A stretch of 64,000 bases of DNA from Blepharisma japonicum (GCA_949751835.1 CATKHK010000004.1:310001-374000); one strand, 5' to 3'; positions 45,716 through 59,330 are shown, numbered from the stretch's first letter. A program made the numbers and translations. Notes: a model not told the origin generated them from the letters alone.

Positions 45716-46900
45716 TTAATTAAATATTTTCATTAATTCCTCTATTCTCTTCTTTTTTAAATCAAATGTTAAAATAGCGCGATAGTTTGCATAATAAAAC
45801 TTTTGGTTATAGATAATTGGAGAGCCCAGCATAGGCGCAATATTATATGACGAAAAGGAGTGATCTTCTATCTCTTTTCACGTTACCAAATTTTCAGATA
45901 TTTTATACTGCAAATTTGAAAAATCAAGAAAATATAAGGTTTCATTGACAACAAAGAATATTTTAGGGATTCAAGATGTGATATTTGGGAATAAAAATTC
46001 ACTGCAACTATCTAAATTTATATCGTAATAATAAATTTTGCTTGTTTTTGTAGATCCTATTAAAATATAATTCTTAAAAATGAAAGCTGAAGCATGCTCT
46101 CCAATGTCTTTTGGTAACTTTGCAAGTGGAGTCCATCTATTTTTAGCAATGCTATATTTAGCAGAAGTATTGAACGATCCACCAAATACATATATCTCAC
46201 CATCCTTGTAAATTGCGCAAGCATTTAAATTTCTTGATATGCACATAGGTATATGTTTTACAGTGTTTTCTTTATCTATTAAAACCGTTGTTCCAAGATT
46301 ATTATAAAAAAAATTTCCATCAGGTAGCAAGCAACTTGCTCCATATTGATCAAAGCTGATATCAATTGGCAGCTTTATCTTATCATAACTTAAAGTTTCG
46401 GCGTCAAAAATACCAAAGGAATTGCTGGCGGTTTGGATAAATTTAATTATGTGTTCCCCATTTTGATAATACATATCTGCTAAAAAATTTTCCTCAGATA
46501 ATTCATCTAACTCGAATAGTTTTTGAATATATCCAGATGCAATGTGTCTAATATGTATATCTGGAGATTTGATAGATTGGATTTTTGAGATATCTGATGG
46601 AGACAATTTAAGCATTGATTCAATAAAGGTGACTTCCTTAGAGTTGTCGATTATTTTTAAATCTTGCACTTTTAAAATCATTTCATTTAGCCTTTTGTCT
46701 TGAAATTTTAGTAATTCAAGTGTTTTTTGTGCTATACTTTGGATCTGCTTAATTAAAGACAGCTCTTCTTTAATAATTTTTGGTTTATATTTTTTAAGAT
46801 CAGATTTTATCTGGAAAAGCTGTTTTAGTGCTGCTTCTCTTACTTCCTCATGGATTTCTAAATAAAGATCAGCATCACCATAAATAAGCTTTGCTAACAT
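45716..46900 (-). CDS. Coiled-coil/kelch-like family protein, copy G, zinc module missing
   Basis: 394 residues from ATG 46900 to TAA 45716, with TGA=Trp at 45971 and 45878. It begins MLAKLIYGDADLYLEIHEEV and joins the family only at the segment equal to KIYIEIHEEVRKATLKQ of copy E, so the whole N-terminal zinc module is lost and the first ~12 residues are new. Coiled coil and propeller are intact (ASCLLPDGNFFYNN, IYVFGGSFNTSAKYSI, YANYRAILTFDLKKKRIEEL). With copy F this shows repeated, independent loss of the zinc part. Confidence 0.65.
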
Positions 46901-47094
46901 TTCTAATTATAAGAAGGGGTTAAATTAATCAACTTAAAAATACATTTTTTAAAAAAATTGCTCAAATTATTTTTGTTTATAATATCTATTACATTTATAT
47001 GGATTTGGCTTATTTAAGCACCTTGATCTATGCAATTACTCCTTTCTTCTATAATTTATAATTAAAAATGACTAAAAAGATTTATTAATTTAAA

Positions 47095-47277
47095 TTATAT
47101 ACTCAAAAGGTGGCATTGTTCAAGTTTTTCTGGTCTCCCATTGAAAATTCTTTTCATTGCACAACAAGTATCAAATAAAGTCAACTTATTATAGTCATCG
47201 ATTGTTTCATATGATATTAATATCATTGAATGTCTATATTTTCTATCTTCTATTGCAATTGTAATCATAAATTCCAA
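47095..47277 (-). CDS. Small hypothetical protein
   Basis: 60 residues from ATG 47277 to TAA 47095: acidic and basic residues mixed with hydrophobic ones (MEFMITIAIEDRKYRHSMIL ... FNGRPEKLEQCHLLSI), better than random AT-rich translation. No family recognised and no intron seen. The alternative is chance. Confidence 0.35.
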   Translation of the reverse strand: MEFMITIAIEDRKYRHSMILISYETIDDYNKLTLFDTCCAMKRIFNGRPEKLEQCHLLSI

Positions 47278-47728
47278 GTATAAATTAAAGGTCTTAAATC
47301 TTTGCCTATTACATTTAATCGCAATTTTTAGAGTTTTACTTAGAAACTTTGATTTATAATTATAAAATTATTATGCTTGCGCTCCTGCTATTTTCTTTTT
47401 ATGGAATGATCATAAGTTTTAATTTGTGTTTGCAGATATTTAAATTCTAGATAATTTAAACTTATTAAGTTGATAAAAGGTTTAAATATCTTACAATTGC
47501 AATGATTGTTCAACTTAAAATTTAAATAATTCTTTTGGCTCAGTATTTATTTGGTAGCCCTATTTATATTAAATTGAGATTAAATGGTATCACTTATGTA
47601 ATAAGTAAAATTAACTTTGCTTAAGAAACAATTTTGTAATTTGTCTTTCTATTTGGTGGATGACTTCAATTGCTGTTTATTAATTTGCCACCTGCAATAT
47701 TATTGCTTGCATACGATTTTTAGTTTAT
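47278..47728. other. AT-rich spacer
   Basis: About 450 bases between two small minus-strand genes, with nothing recognisable. Confidence 0.4.
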
Positions 47729-48010
47729 CTATATTATTATACAACAAGCTTTATCCTCTAAGTTCTGATCCTTTTTCGTCTCTTCTTTCTTCGAAAAGCG
47801 AATGCTATCTTTCAAACTTGTTTTCAAAACACTCGATATTATATTTACGTCTCCAAATACTCCAGTAGGCTGCTCATTCTCTTCAATTGCTTGCTTTTGT
47901 GGTGCCAAAGTCGGCAATCTTGAGTTATTCCTTGATCTAGGATCAGCAAGTGATAAAATAGCTGTGTTTTCAGAAGACGACGGATCTGATTCATAATGTT
48001 GGCTATTCAT
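47729..48010 (-). CDS. Small serine-rich protein with C-terminal CAAX-type motif
   Basis: 93 residues from ATG 48010 to TAG 47729. Mostly polar and probably disordered (SDPSSSENTAILSLADPRS, EENEQPTGVFGDVNII), ending KACCIII. The last four residues CIII fit a CAAX prenylation box and the preceding Cys could be palmitoylated, so the protein is probably membrane-attached. No GTPase motif is present. The antisense frame is also open, but the CAAX end and composition favour this strand. Function unknown. Confidence 0.5.
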   Translation of the reverse strand: MNSQHYESDPSSSENTAILSLADPRSRNNSRLPTLAPQKQAIEENEQPTGVFGDVNIISSVLKTSLKDSIRFSKKEETKKDQNLEDKACCIII

Positions 48011-48547
48011 TAAATCAATTATTTCAACAAATTATGATCAATTTTTGTTAGAAACTGTGAGATATTAACATTTATATTAATTAAATTCATATAAGAAGCA
48101 TAAAAACTTATTCTGTGCTTATAAATATAAAAAAATTCTAATGAATAAATATCAATTCTTTCGAAATAGTCTTGTATTAAAATCTAATTTTCTTTTTTAT
48201 CTATTTTCAATAATCTAAAGGATTTTAGTATCCATAGTTCTTTGAGATTTCTGTTTCTTTACATCTTAATGTAAGCCATCTTTTGAGTATTGCTTCATAA
48301 TTCAAAATCCAAGCTTATCTTAACCGATAAAACTTTATATAATTCCATAAGCATTATATACTTAATCATTTTAATGCCAAAAATACTTGAATTCTACTTT
48401 TTATTTTCACTATCTACATCTAATAAAATCATCTAAAAAGGCTTACATAAAGCTATTATAAAATTTTATTGTTTTCCTCAAAACGCTTTTTCCCTTTTCT
48501 CATAATTTTTCATTTTCTGCTGTTTAAAAGATTTACATAAATAAAAA
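48011..48547. other. AT-rich divergent spacer
   Basis: About 540 bases between the divergent CAAX-protein gene and the coiled-coil gene. No feature seen; both promoters must lie here. Confidence 0.45.
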
Positions 48548-49930
48548 ATGGATTTAAATCGTGATGATATGTCAGTGTAAGAACAATATAGATGTGAAGA
48601 GCCTACATACACTGAACAAATTGATGCTTTAGCATTTCATACAATGAGTGTTTCAGGCTCCAAAGGGGTGTTCACAAAGCTAGATTCTCCTCAAGATTAT
48701 GAAGATACTGCCCCATGAACTCCACCTAAGCCAATTATTTTTCAACAGCAAGCATTTCAAGAATCAGTCAATACATGACTTAAGGGGATAAACACTTCTA
48801 ACATGAATGTCCTAGATCGAATGATTTTCGATATTAATCGAAGGAATATTATAGAGAAAAATCGGATTTATAAGGCTAAATCCCCTCCTCAATTTAAGGA
48901 AACAGAATTTTTTAAGAGAATGGAACAAGATAACAACCGAAGAGTTGTGACTAAAGAAAAGCTTTTGCAGCTTTCTAAACAAAAAGAGCAAGAAGAATTT
49001 GAAAAGCATCTCGTCAAAAAGAAAATCCCTAAAACCCAAAAGGAAGCAACATTCAGCCGTCTCATTGCAGATGCTTCCAGTAGGCAAGAAACCTTCGAAA
49101 TGCGTAAAAAAATAAAAGAATTGTCAGATATTGAAGCAAGTAAAGAAATTTCAAGTATAAAATTATCCAAAGATCAGGTCAGCAATCTTGTTGAAAGGCT
49201 ACAAGATTTTGAGAAAAAAAAGTGGGAAAAAATTAACTACATTAAGAGGATTCAAGAGCAAAAAGAAATTGATGAGCTCATGCTAATGCAGAGCCGCATA
49301 AATACCAAAAAGGAATCCGATCCTGAGACATTTGAAAGACTAATTAAGCCAAAAGCTCCACAACCAGTCATGGATAGCAGTGACGAAAAGTTATTTTCTC
49401 TAAAAGATGCAATTGCATCTGGGATAAGACTCATGAACGCTCACAAAGAAGTCAAGCAAGAACCTCAAGCAGAATCCCCTAAGTTATCTGCAGAACAAAT
49501 AAGTGAGCTTGTAACAAGACTTTATACGCCAAGCCAAACAGCCCAAAATACTCCAAGAGGGCAAGCAAGCAATGAAACTCATTTTCGGCCTCATTCAATT
49601 AATGCGAAAAATCAAAAGATGAATAAGAATTTGTCACTACAAGATTTAAAGATTGAAGGCAAAAAAGATATAGAAAATCGATCAGAAATTGAAGGTAAAA
49701 AAGAAGAAGATAGCGTAGATATTAAGCTGTTTCATCGGAAGCCTATAGCGTTAAGGCTGAAGGAAATGCAAAATGATAAAACGTTTAGGCAGTTATTACC
49801 TGTAGAATCAAGAAGAAAATCTTGCCAAGAATTTTCTCAATGTGAAAGGCTTGAAGTTGATACAAATAATACTCGCAGTATTCCTAGTGCAATTGACACT
49901 TATAAAATCCTTGTTGGAGATATAGAATAG
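48548..49930 (+). CDS. Coiled-coil protein, unknown function
   Basis: 455 residues. The ATG at 48548 opens a 29-nt first exon, then a 15-nt intron gtaagaacaatatag (48577-48591), and the second exon runs to TAG 49930. TGA codons are Trp (TAPWTPPKP, VNTWLKGI). The N-terminus is polar; residues ~95-240 are strongly helical and charged (EKLLQLSKQKEQEEFEKHL, NLVERLQDFEKKKWEKINYI), and the C-terminus is disordered. No domain recognised. Such charged helical proteins are common among ciliary and cortical structural proteins, which is only a suggestion. Confidence 0.65.
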
Positions 49931-50063
49931 TAAAATCTCAAAATATAAATAAATTAATAGCCAAAAATTAAGATTTCAACTTGAAAAAAATATTTTAAAG
50001 GGATTCATATCTAATACCATTTAATAGCATTCCTATCAAATTTCGAAAATTTAACATAAAAAT

Positions 50064-51164
<1,101 letters not shown>

Positions 51165-51193
51165 TTAATTAATTTTATCAACAATTGAATAAT

Positions 51194-52591
51194 TTATTGC
51201 TGTATTTCTACAATAGTCAGCCCATTAAAAGATTCGTTGTTTATTCTTGTATTTTCATCTCTTATAGGTGAGCAATCACCTAAAGGTGATGCTTCAAGAG
51301 TATCACAAACCCTTTTGCATAAACAGCAAATAGTGTTGTGCCGAAATCATTCATCAATACAAGCAGCATGAAAAATATGCCCGCATTTTAATTTTCTCAC
51401 CTTTGAGTCTGGGGAATAGTCTTCAATGCAAATCATACACATTAATGGAACGTCAATATGTTTAAAATCTTTTAATTCAGTGATGGGATATCAGGTATTT
51501 ATTGAGTTTGTTGGAATTTTTGAAGGGCTTTCTATTTCAGAAATGCGGGAACTTATTGATTTGAGATAGCGATAACGCAAAACACAGCCAATAGATAGCA
51601 TGATTAAAAGTGAGCTTGAAATACAGAGAATACAGACGAGAACTATAATTGGTTTAGAGAGCTTTGCAGATGAAGAAGATGATGAATATTCATATAATTG
51701 GCAAGCAATTGTTATGCTTTTGTCGTCTTGAGTATTATATATTGCCATTAATGCAATTTGATTAGATATATCAGAAAAATCAATTTTCTTTTCAAGAGAA
51801 CTTTCATTTTCGCTTATGTCGACCTTTTTCATGTAATTATTTCTGTTTGGCAAATCTTTTTCGCTGCTTATCAATTACTTCGAAGTTGGTCAGCCTAGAT
51901 AAATCATCCCAGCGTTTCCTGTTCATGTGCATTTTAAAACCATACTGCTCTTATTCACTGAATAACAATTACGCTGCGTGTTATTTATTTCTAAATAGCC
52001 TCTTTGGTAGCTTTCGACTTGTCAACTAAGATTTTTATTTAAACTAGCCACTAAAGTTTTATTTCCACAATCTCTTCCTATATATGGAAAATAGCAAGTA
52101 CAATTATTAAGATTGGTGCATTTTCCATGACCAATGCCTGAGCATCTATTAGGGCACATCAAATCGCTAGACTCCTGAGATTTTAAATTATAAGAAATTG
52201 CGGAATCAGTATAATTTTCTCATAAAATGCCAATAAAAAATGCAGTACTGAATGCCATTTCTTGGTAATCAAAGATAATTGTATGCTGAATGAGCTGATT
52301 ATTATAAGCATAAAAATCGGTGAAATTTGAAATTAGTGATGAAAGTTGTGGAGACTTGGAAAGGAAGGGCGGATTATTAAGACTAAGAGTCAATAAAGGA
52401 ATTGACGAATAATTAAACTTGGTTATTGTAAGTGTTATTGAAATATATCTTTCCTGTATGCTTGAGGGTTTAAATTCTAAAACATTCAATAATTTATCTT
52501 GAGAAATATCAAGGGACTGATTAATATCAAGCGATAGCATGCATCGCACAATTTGAATTATCAAGATGCCATATATTCTTGAATATTTCAT
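51194..52591 (-). CDS. EGF-like, single-TM, RING-H2 protein, copy R1
   Basis: 460 residues from ATG 52591 to TAA 51194, one 15-nt intron gtaattgataagcag (plus 51864-51878) that removes an in-frame TAA; TGA=Trp. Signal peptide (IYGILIIQIVRCMLS), a ~150-residue outer domain, an EGF-like module (CSGIGHGKC...CTCYFPYIGRDC), a second outer domain, a membrane span (PIIVLVCILCISSSLLIMLS), then a RING-H2 finger (CMICIEDYSPDSKVRKLKCG, HIFHAACIDEWF, CCLC). Such a plan suits a membrane E3 ubiquitin ligase whose outer part senses something. First of four tandem paralogues with the intron at the same place. Confidence 0.8.
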
Positions 52592-53059
52592 TAATTTATA
52601 TAATATATGCACCAATTCTTTGGCAATGACTGAAAATTAAAAAAATCTAAAGACAGCATAATATACTTCCAATTTATAAAATTATTTTTATTTAATTTGT
52701 TTTGAAATAGCCATAATGCTGTTTATGCAAAGTGAAATAGAAGAAGGATATCTTACTAAATATATAAACTTATAAAATTGACTCAAATGGATCTAATTAT
52801 AACTTATCAATGCAATTACAATGAAAAATATGGCTGCACTCGTTAGCAAATTTTACCTCTATTTTTAGTTTAATGCATATTTTTTTGCATAAAAGGTTTA
52901 AGCGCATTTTTGGGGATTTTATTATTTTAATTTTATCCTACTGCAGCTGTTGATTCTTTGAAAATTTGACAAGCTGCTCTTATTATTGGAAATGGCTAAA
53001 TAAAAGATAGCTATAAGGTGCTACTATAATTATAATTAGAATTATTTATTTCAAAGATC
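52592..53059. other. AT-rich spacer
   Basis: About 470 bases upstream of copy R1. Nothing recognisable. Confidence 0.4.
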
Positions 53060-53375
53060 TCTCAAATTCTCAAGAATATAGAAAATTTTAAAATTAGAAA
53101 AATCAAATACATACTGACTAGCAGCTGAACCCTTATTTGTCTCATTTATTATATAAGATAGCCCGAGTTTAAATCTGTGTTTAAATAGCCAGCTCTATTA
53201 CTAAATACTACAATCATATATTTTCTCTAAATAAAATGAATAAGGTGATGTTTCGCAACCCTCCCGAATAAGGTTTTTAGCACAACTATATTTTACAAGC
53301 TTTAAGTAAGCTCCATATTGAGAGCAGTCAGATGGGCATGTAGTTTCGTTAATTGCATTCATTTTAAATTATACT
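53060..53375 (-). pseudogene. Relic of the EGF/TM/RING family
   Basis: On the minus strand a short stretch reads CPSDCSQYGAYLKL, then CAKNLIREGCETSPYSFY, matching the EGF region of copy R4 (CPSMCSGHGQCKTLGNCTCY, NDCETSTYS) in order but with stops and altered spacing. Membrane and RING parts are absent nearby. It lies between R1 and R2, where a fifth copy would be expected. The following 53376-54228 spacer shows nothing else. Confidence 0.5.
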
Positions 53376-54228
53376 TTAGGGCTTAGTATTTAAACTTTCA
53401 ATATATGACGACTAAATATAAAGTTGTGTTATATTGAATCAATTTTGATTTTAACATTTGCCCCTCCACAGATTTTATTTTAGCATAATTATATAAGACC
53501 TTTTAACTGCAGCCACTCTTTCAAAGTTTAGGGGTTAGAATCACCAATAAGGAAAGACCTTTTCAATAGAAGGATCCTATAGAATTGATATTTGGCTTCT
53601 CTTTTCTTGGATAACTTAAATATCTTAATGACTTTACAATTTATTTTAAGACATTAAATCAGTTCAAGAGGCAAATAATTCCTTGTTTCGAGAACACACT
53701 GATTATATTTTGCTTGGAAAAAGAGATATAATTTGCCTCCAAAAAATAAGAGCTTAAATAATTGATGAGAGTCTTATGCGTTTCAAATCGAAGCTTTGTT
53801 TGTAGCTGGTCTATAGCCACATCTCAAAAATTGCACCTTTAAACCCTCTAGCTTATATAATTCTTATTAGTTTCTTTTAGCACTTTATATAAACTAATCT
53901 TAATATAAGTTTTATTTAAGGATTTTTGACTTTCACATCATTAAAATGGGCATATCTGTTGCTTTTTTTCATCCTAAAAAACATTGCTCAATTTTTTCAT
54001 TGTGCAGTTCAACTCGAGCCCTTGCTTGATGCAAAAGGGCCAAAGGTATATAATTGCATGGAATAATTATCTTCCTACAAATATAAGAATCAGTTGCTTA
54101 AGAAAATTAAAAAGTTTATTCATCTTGTTTATTTTTAATAATTAAAAATATTTAATTAAACTCGCAAAGTTAAAGTAAGATAGCAAACAGTTTCTCATTT
54201 TTTATTAATTTAAATCACATTAAATTAT

Positions 54229-55545
54229 TTATGTTAAAATACTTTGAGACAAAATTTTTTCTCCAACATTCTTGCAATTATTTTTGCAAACACAGCAATT
54301 TATGCTATTTTTAAACCACACATCTATGCAGTTTCTATGAAAAACATGTCCACATATTAATTGCCTAACTTTTGACTGATTAGTATATTCATCCATACAA
54401 ATGATGCATATTTTTGTATCCCATTGCATCTTAATATCTTTTCAAAATTGGCATGGGTATAAGGAGTTTATAACTTTTTTAGGAATTCCGTTAATTTCAG
54501 CAACACTTCCTCTCCCAATGATATCATCACGATATTTCAAATAAAACAATAAGTTTATCAAAATTAATGGCCATATAAAACATAGTAAAAACAAGAAATT
54601 TAAAAAGGTAGATGTTTCAGGTGGGTCTTCTATTAAAAGACACTCAATAATAATACTATTTTCTGAGCCAATAAAAGTATTAAAAATTGATACTATGACT
54701 GTAGTTTTTGAAAAATCTGTAAGGGTAAGCTTATAAAGTGTTGGAAGCGCAGAGTGATCCAAATAAGTCCATAAAAAATGATTTTTTCTGTTTGGAAGAT
54801 CTGATATACTATATAAAATTTACTCATTTGTGGGATTACCTATATAAAGTGCTCCAACTTCTCCACTCCATTTGCATTGAAGAATGAATTTTGTATATTC
54901 ATCTAAATAATATTTACAATCGCTAAGATCAGCTACTAAATATCCTACTTCATTGCTGCGAATTTCTATCGAATTATTTTTATCGAAGTGTACAAGTGGG
55001 CCTTTTTGGCCACAATTTCTCCCAATAAATCCAGAATCGCATATACAATTATTAAAAGATTTGCATAACCCATGTCCTGAGCAGCCCGATTGGCAAAGAT
55101 ATTGATTTGATTCTTCGAATTTTAAAGAGTAAGTGATAGCTTCGCTATCAAAATTTCTATGGAAAATCCCAATATATATGAATGAATTTTCTGGGATAAT
55201 GTTTGTGTCCATTATTATTGAATGATCATTCAAATGGTTTTCGTATGAATAATAATCAGCAAAATCATATTTTAGGCTAGCTGTGTCATTTTGGTCTAAA
55301 CATTTGGGAAGCTGGTTAAAACTCAAAACCAGTAAAGGAAGGGATCTGAAATTTTTAGACTCCATAAAGAGCGATATTGATATATATCTTTCTTTAATGC
55401 TGGAAGAATTTAACTGTGCATGAGTTCATAAAGTTGACTGTGAAAACTCGATTTCTTGACCCATGTTATACATTTCTATTGCTGAGGTGATTGTATTGGT
55501 ATAAATGCACATAGAAACTAATATTTGGTATAGATATTTTGACAT
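54229..55545 (-). CDS. EGF-like, single-TM, RING-H2 protein, copy R2
   Basis: 433 residues from ATG 55545 to TAA 54229; 15-nt intron gtaaattttatatag (plus 54809-54823); TGA=Trp. Signal peptide (KYLYQILVSMCIYTNTITS), outer domain, EGF-like module (CQSGCSGHGLCKSFNNCICD, FIGRNC), second outer domain, membrane span (FLFLLCFIWPLILINLLFYL), RING-H2 (CIICMDEYTNQSKVRQLICG, HVFHRNCIDVWF, CCVC). Shorter after the RING than its siblings. The outer parts have diverged much more than the RING, as in receptor-like families. Confidence 0.8.
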
Positions 55546-56419
55546 TATATTTATGATTTTCTATCAGAAAATGTAAAATGTGTTTATTAATTGCTCTCAT
55601 TAGAATAATTAAAAAAAAACATATATCAAAATTAGCATAGCAAATTTCAAAGATTCTAATAAACAGAGTATTAATATTTTTGGTAACTTTATTGTAATTT
55701 TTACATTTAAATGTATAATAATTGATAAAGCCTAAAAATAATATATTTCGATGTAAAGTATTAGTTAGAAAACTTCAAAATAATCCGGCTCAGATTATTT
55801 TAATTAAAGATTGAATTTATAACCTTATAATCTTATAAATTGAAACTCGACTGAAACCATTTATAAAAACTGCGAAATAGGCCATATAAAAAAACCTATT
55901 GAATTTTCATATTTAAAGACGTAAGCATATATTTTAAATTAAAAATAAACTGATAATCATCAAAATTTTCAAATTGTTTAAAACAAAGAAAAATAAAAAT
56001 TTCGTAAAAGAAATATTAATTTGGATCTAAATATAAATAGGTTATATTTAGACAAAATAAATTCAGATAAACAAAATACTGCTCAAACATGGTCTAATAA
56101 ATTTTAAAGCTAATGGTTTTAAAGGAACTAAATTGCGTAATAAATGAATTAAGATAATTCTTATAATTCCTGAAGATTAAGTTGCCTTGAAAAAGTTGCG
56201 GCTATATCTAGATAAAGATATAAAAATATTAATCATAATTTTTCCATCTTATAAAATAACTATTCTTCTTTCTTTTAATAGTCAAATTTTAATTTAAGGT
56301 TAATATTTATTATTTTATTTATCTTTATTATTAATTAAATACAATTTAAATATTAGCACATAGATATAAATTACTCGAACTATTTTTTTACTCGAAAATA
56401 TTTGTTTCATATAAATATC
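55546..56419. other. AT-rich spacer
   Basis: About 870 bases between R2 and R3 without any frame or repeat I can support. Confidence 0.45.
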
Positions 56420-57829
56420 CTATTCCACACTTTGAATATTCAAGTCATTTGAACGATCAGTAAATAAGCTAGTTCTTTCTGTACGTATATCTTGTGAGCA
56501 TCCTTGTGAAAACAAAGTTTCCACTGCTTCGCAATCCTTTTTGCATACACAGCAAAACTTATGCCGCTTAAATCACTCATCAATACATTCCACATGAAAA
56601 ACATGGTCACATATCAATTTCCTTACGTTCGAATCTTCCTCGAAATTTTCCATACAAACTACACACATCTCTGTATCCTCAACCGCATGCTTTAAATCCC
56701 TCCAAACATAAATAGGGTAATAATTTTGAATTATGTCTATATTAATCCCAGCAAGTGTAGAATCGCGCGAATGATGAACAATATGAGTTCTATTGACGCG
56801 GCGATAAAATCACAATATCAATGATATCATAAATAGTGCTACTGCAAAGGCTGGGATTGATATTCATATAAGGGTTACATTAAGGTTTGAAGAGCTGGAA
56901 GAAGGATCTTCGGATCAAGTGCAAGAAATTGATAAATTTTGCCCAGAATCTGTATATGTGTTGAAAATTGCTAATAAAATTATTTTAGAATTTGATAAGC
57001 CTGATATGATAGCATCATGTGATGATGCATCTTTAGTAAGAGAAACCCAAGAGTAATAATTTTTCTTATTAGGGAGGTTAGCTGTCCTGGATATTCATTA
57101 CAAAGTAGAAGGCTTTCCTATAAAAAGAATGCTAGTTTCCCCTATTCAGCTACAATTAAGAAGCAAATTAGACTCATGCCCTGAATTTGAATTACAATTA
57201 GACAAATCAATAAAGAAATACCCAATATTGTCATTTTCTATAGTAAGTTGGCTGGCTTTATTATAGACGAGATATGTAGATTTTATCCCGCAATTTCTTC
57301 CAATATAAGGCGATCTGCATATACATTGGTCTATGCCTGAGCATCTACCATGTGATGAGCACCCTGAAGCACAAATAGAACTATTTGATTGGAAAAAGGT
57401 GATTGCATAGAAAAGTGAGCTATTTTTTCAGTAATTTGGGTAAGCAATTCCAAGATAAACCTTGGAATTTTTTGGAAAAATTGTGGAGTCTAGGATTATT
57501 TGATGCTCATTCAATTGGTTTTCATATGAATAAAAGTCTGTATAATTCCCTGTTACACTATAGATATCACTTATTTTCAGAAATTCCGGTATTCCCATAA
57601 GTCCTAAAGACAATAAAGGAAAACATTGAAATTCTCTAGATTTTATTTCAAGTTTTATAGAAGTATAGTAATATTGAATCCCAGAAGTATTTAGCTCAAT
57701 AGAAGTCCACAGAGAAACTTGCGAGATATTCATTGTTTTGCCAATATTAAGAGAAGTCCCATCAGCTCATATTCAAGCAAAAATAAAGAAAATTGTTCTA
57801 ATATGATTAACAGTTCATATTAATTGCAT
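56420..57829 (-). CDS. EGF-like, single-TM, RING-H2 protein, copy R3
   Basis: 464 residues from ATG 57829 to TAG 56420; 15-nt intron gtaatgaatatccag (plus 57087-57101) at the family position; TGA=Trp. Signal peptide region TIFFIFAWIWADG, outer domain, EGF-like module (CASGCSSHGRCSGIDQCICR, YIGRNC), second outer domain (LLLNCSWIGETSILFIGKPS), membrane span (LIWISIPAFAVALFMISLIL), RING-H2 (CVVCMENFEEDSNVRKLICD, HVFHVECIDEWF, CCVC). The usual CGH is CDH here, which keeps all zinc ligands. Confidence 0.8.
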
Positions 57830-57862
57830 TATATTAATTTAATATTTAAATAAAATTTGGCA

Positions 57863-59260
57863 TTATTCCTCATTATTTAGCTCATCAGCAATAAGCCCAG
57901 TAAAAGAGTCACTCAAATTTCTTGATTGCTCAATATTAAAAGTTGATATGTTTTCAGGTAAAACACTATTATTTACACTTTCACAGTCTCTTTTGCATAA
58001 GCAGCAGATTTTATGGTGCCTAAATCATTCATCTATGCAGCTCATATGAAAAATATGTCCACAACCTAGTTTCCTAACCTTAGACTTAGGGTTGTAGTCT
58101 TCTAAGCAAATCATGCACATTGGTACATCTGTCTCATCAACATTCTTTAGATTGAAACTTGGAAATAAGCTTTCAATTGATTCTTTCGTAATACCCATTG
58201 GAGAGTTTTCATGGTCTACTGTTTGTCGCCTTCAGCGGCATTTAATAATAAACCCAATAACTCATAAGGCAAAAATAGATATTGATATTCCAACCAATGC
58301 GTAAACGATTACTAAGTTTGTGCTTTTGGATGAAGATGAATTATCATGTGACAAGTAACATTTAACTGATAATTTATTTCCTGAATCTTCTAAAGTATTG
58401 AAAATTCCTATTATTAGGAATCCATAAGAATTTGTTGTGCTTATAGCTTTTTGAGAAGATCTTATATCTTGATTCAAATAGAGAGGATAAGCGCAAGATT
58501 CTTTATTAGGAAGATTTGAAGAACTGTCTAAAATTTACTCATTAGTTGGAAATCCTATATATAAAACTCCTTCTCCCTCTGATCATAAACATTTTAAAAC
58601 AACATCAGAGCCTCCTAAATAAGAGTTACATTGATATGCATCAGATTTTAAATATTTTTTATCATCATTTTGCACATCAATCCACCTACTTTCATTAAAT
58701 CCAATAGAATATGTCGAAGTTTCACAGTCATTGCCCACATAAGGACTATAGCAAGTACAGTTCCCAAGTGTTTTACATTGTCCATGGCCAGAACACATTG
58801 AAGGACATATTGTTTTATTTGATTGACTGAATGATAAGATATAATTTATTGGTCCATTGGTAAAATTTTCATATAAAACCCCAATATAAAGATCAAAGTT
58901 TGATAAAATATTTTGCTTTATTCTATCATAAGGCAATATAATTCATTGCGTTTCTTCTTGATTTAAAAATGATTCATAATCCGAGTAATTAAATATGAAT
59001 TGCTTTGTTTTAGTGTCAAAATAGGGTTCAAAATTTATTCCTAAATATAAGACAGGAAATGATTGAAACGGTCTTTCGATTATTTCAAGTTCAATAGCAA
59101 TGTATGCATCGGTTATATTTGAAGTAACAAGTTGAATAGGAAAATCGTTTCATTCTGTTAGCTGACTGATTTCAATTGTTTGACTGATATCAAGGGTTAC
59201 CGCAAAGCAGAAAATTTCAAGGAATACTGAAAAAATCAGCGAAAACAAAAAATCTGTCAT
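57863..59260 (-). CDS. EGF-like, single-TM, RING-H2 protein, copy R4
   Basis: 460 residues from ATG 59260 to TAA 57863; 15-nt intron gtaaattttagacag (plus 58526-58540); TGA=Trp. Signal peptide (MTDFLFSLIFSVFLEIFCFA), outer domain, EGF-like module (CPSMCSGHGQCKTLGNCTCY, YVGNDC), second outer domain (VVLKCLWSEGEGVLYIGFPT), membrane span (LVIVYALVGISISIFALWVI), RING-H2 (CMICLEDYNPKSKVRKLGCG, HIFHMSCIDEWF, CCLC). Its stop is 33 bp from the start of R3, so R3 and R4 could share transcription. Confidence 0.8.
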
Positions 59261-59330
59261 TTTAATTTAATGATTTTTAATGTTCATTATTAAAATTATT
59301 TTAAAGTAACTTAAGAACTATAAATTATTA

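Noticed and set aside
47617-47996. Plus-strand frames opposite the CAAX-type small protein
   Set aside because: Composition poor; the minus frame has a better protein-like composition and a CAAX end.
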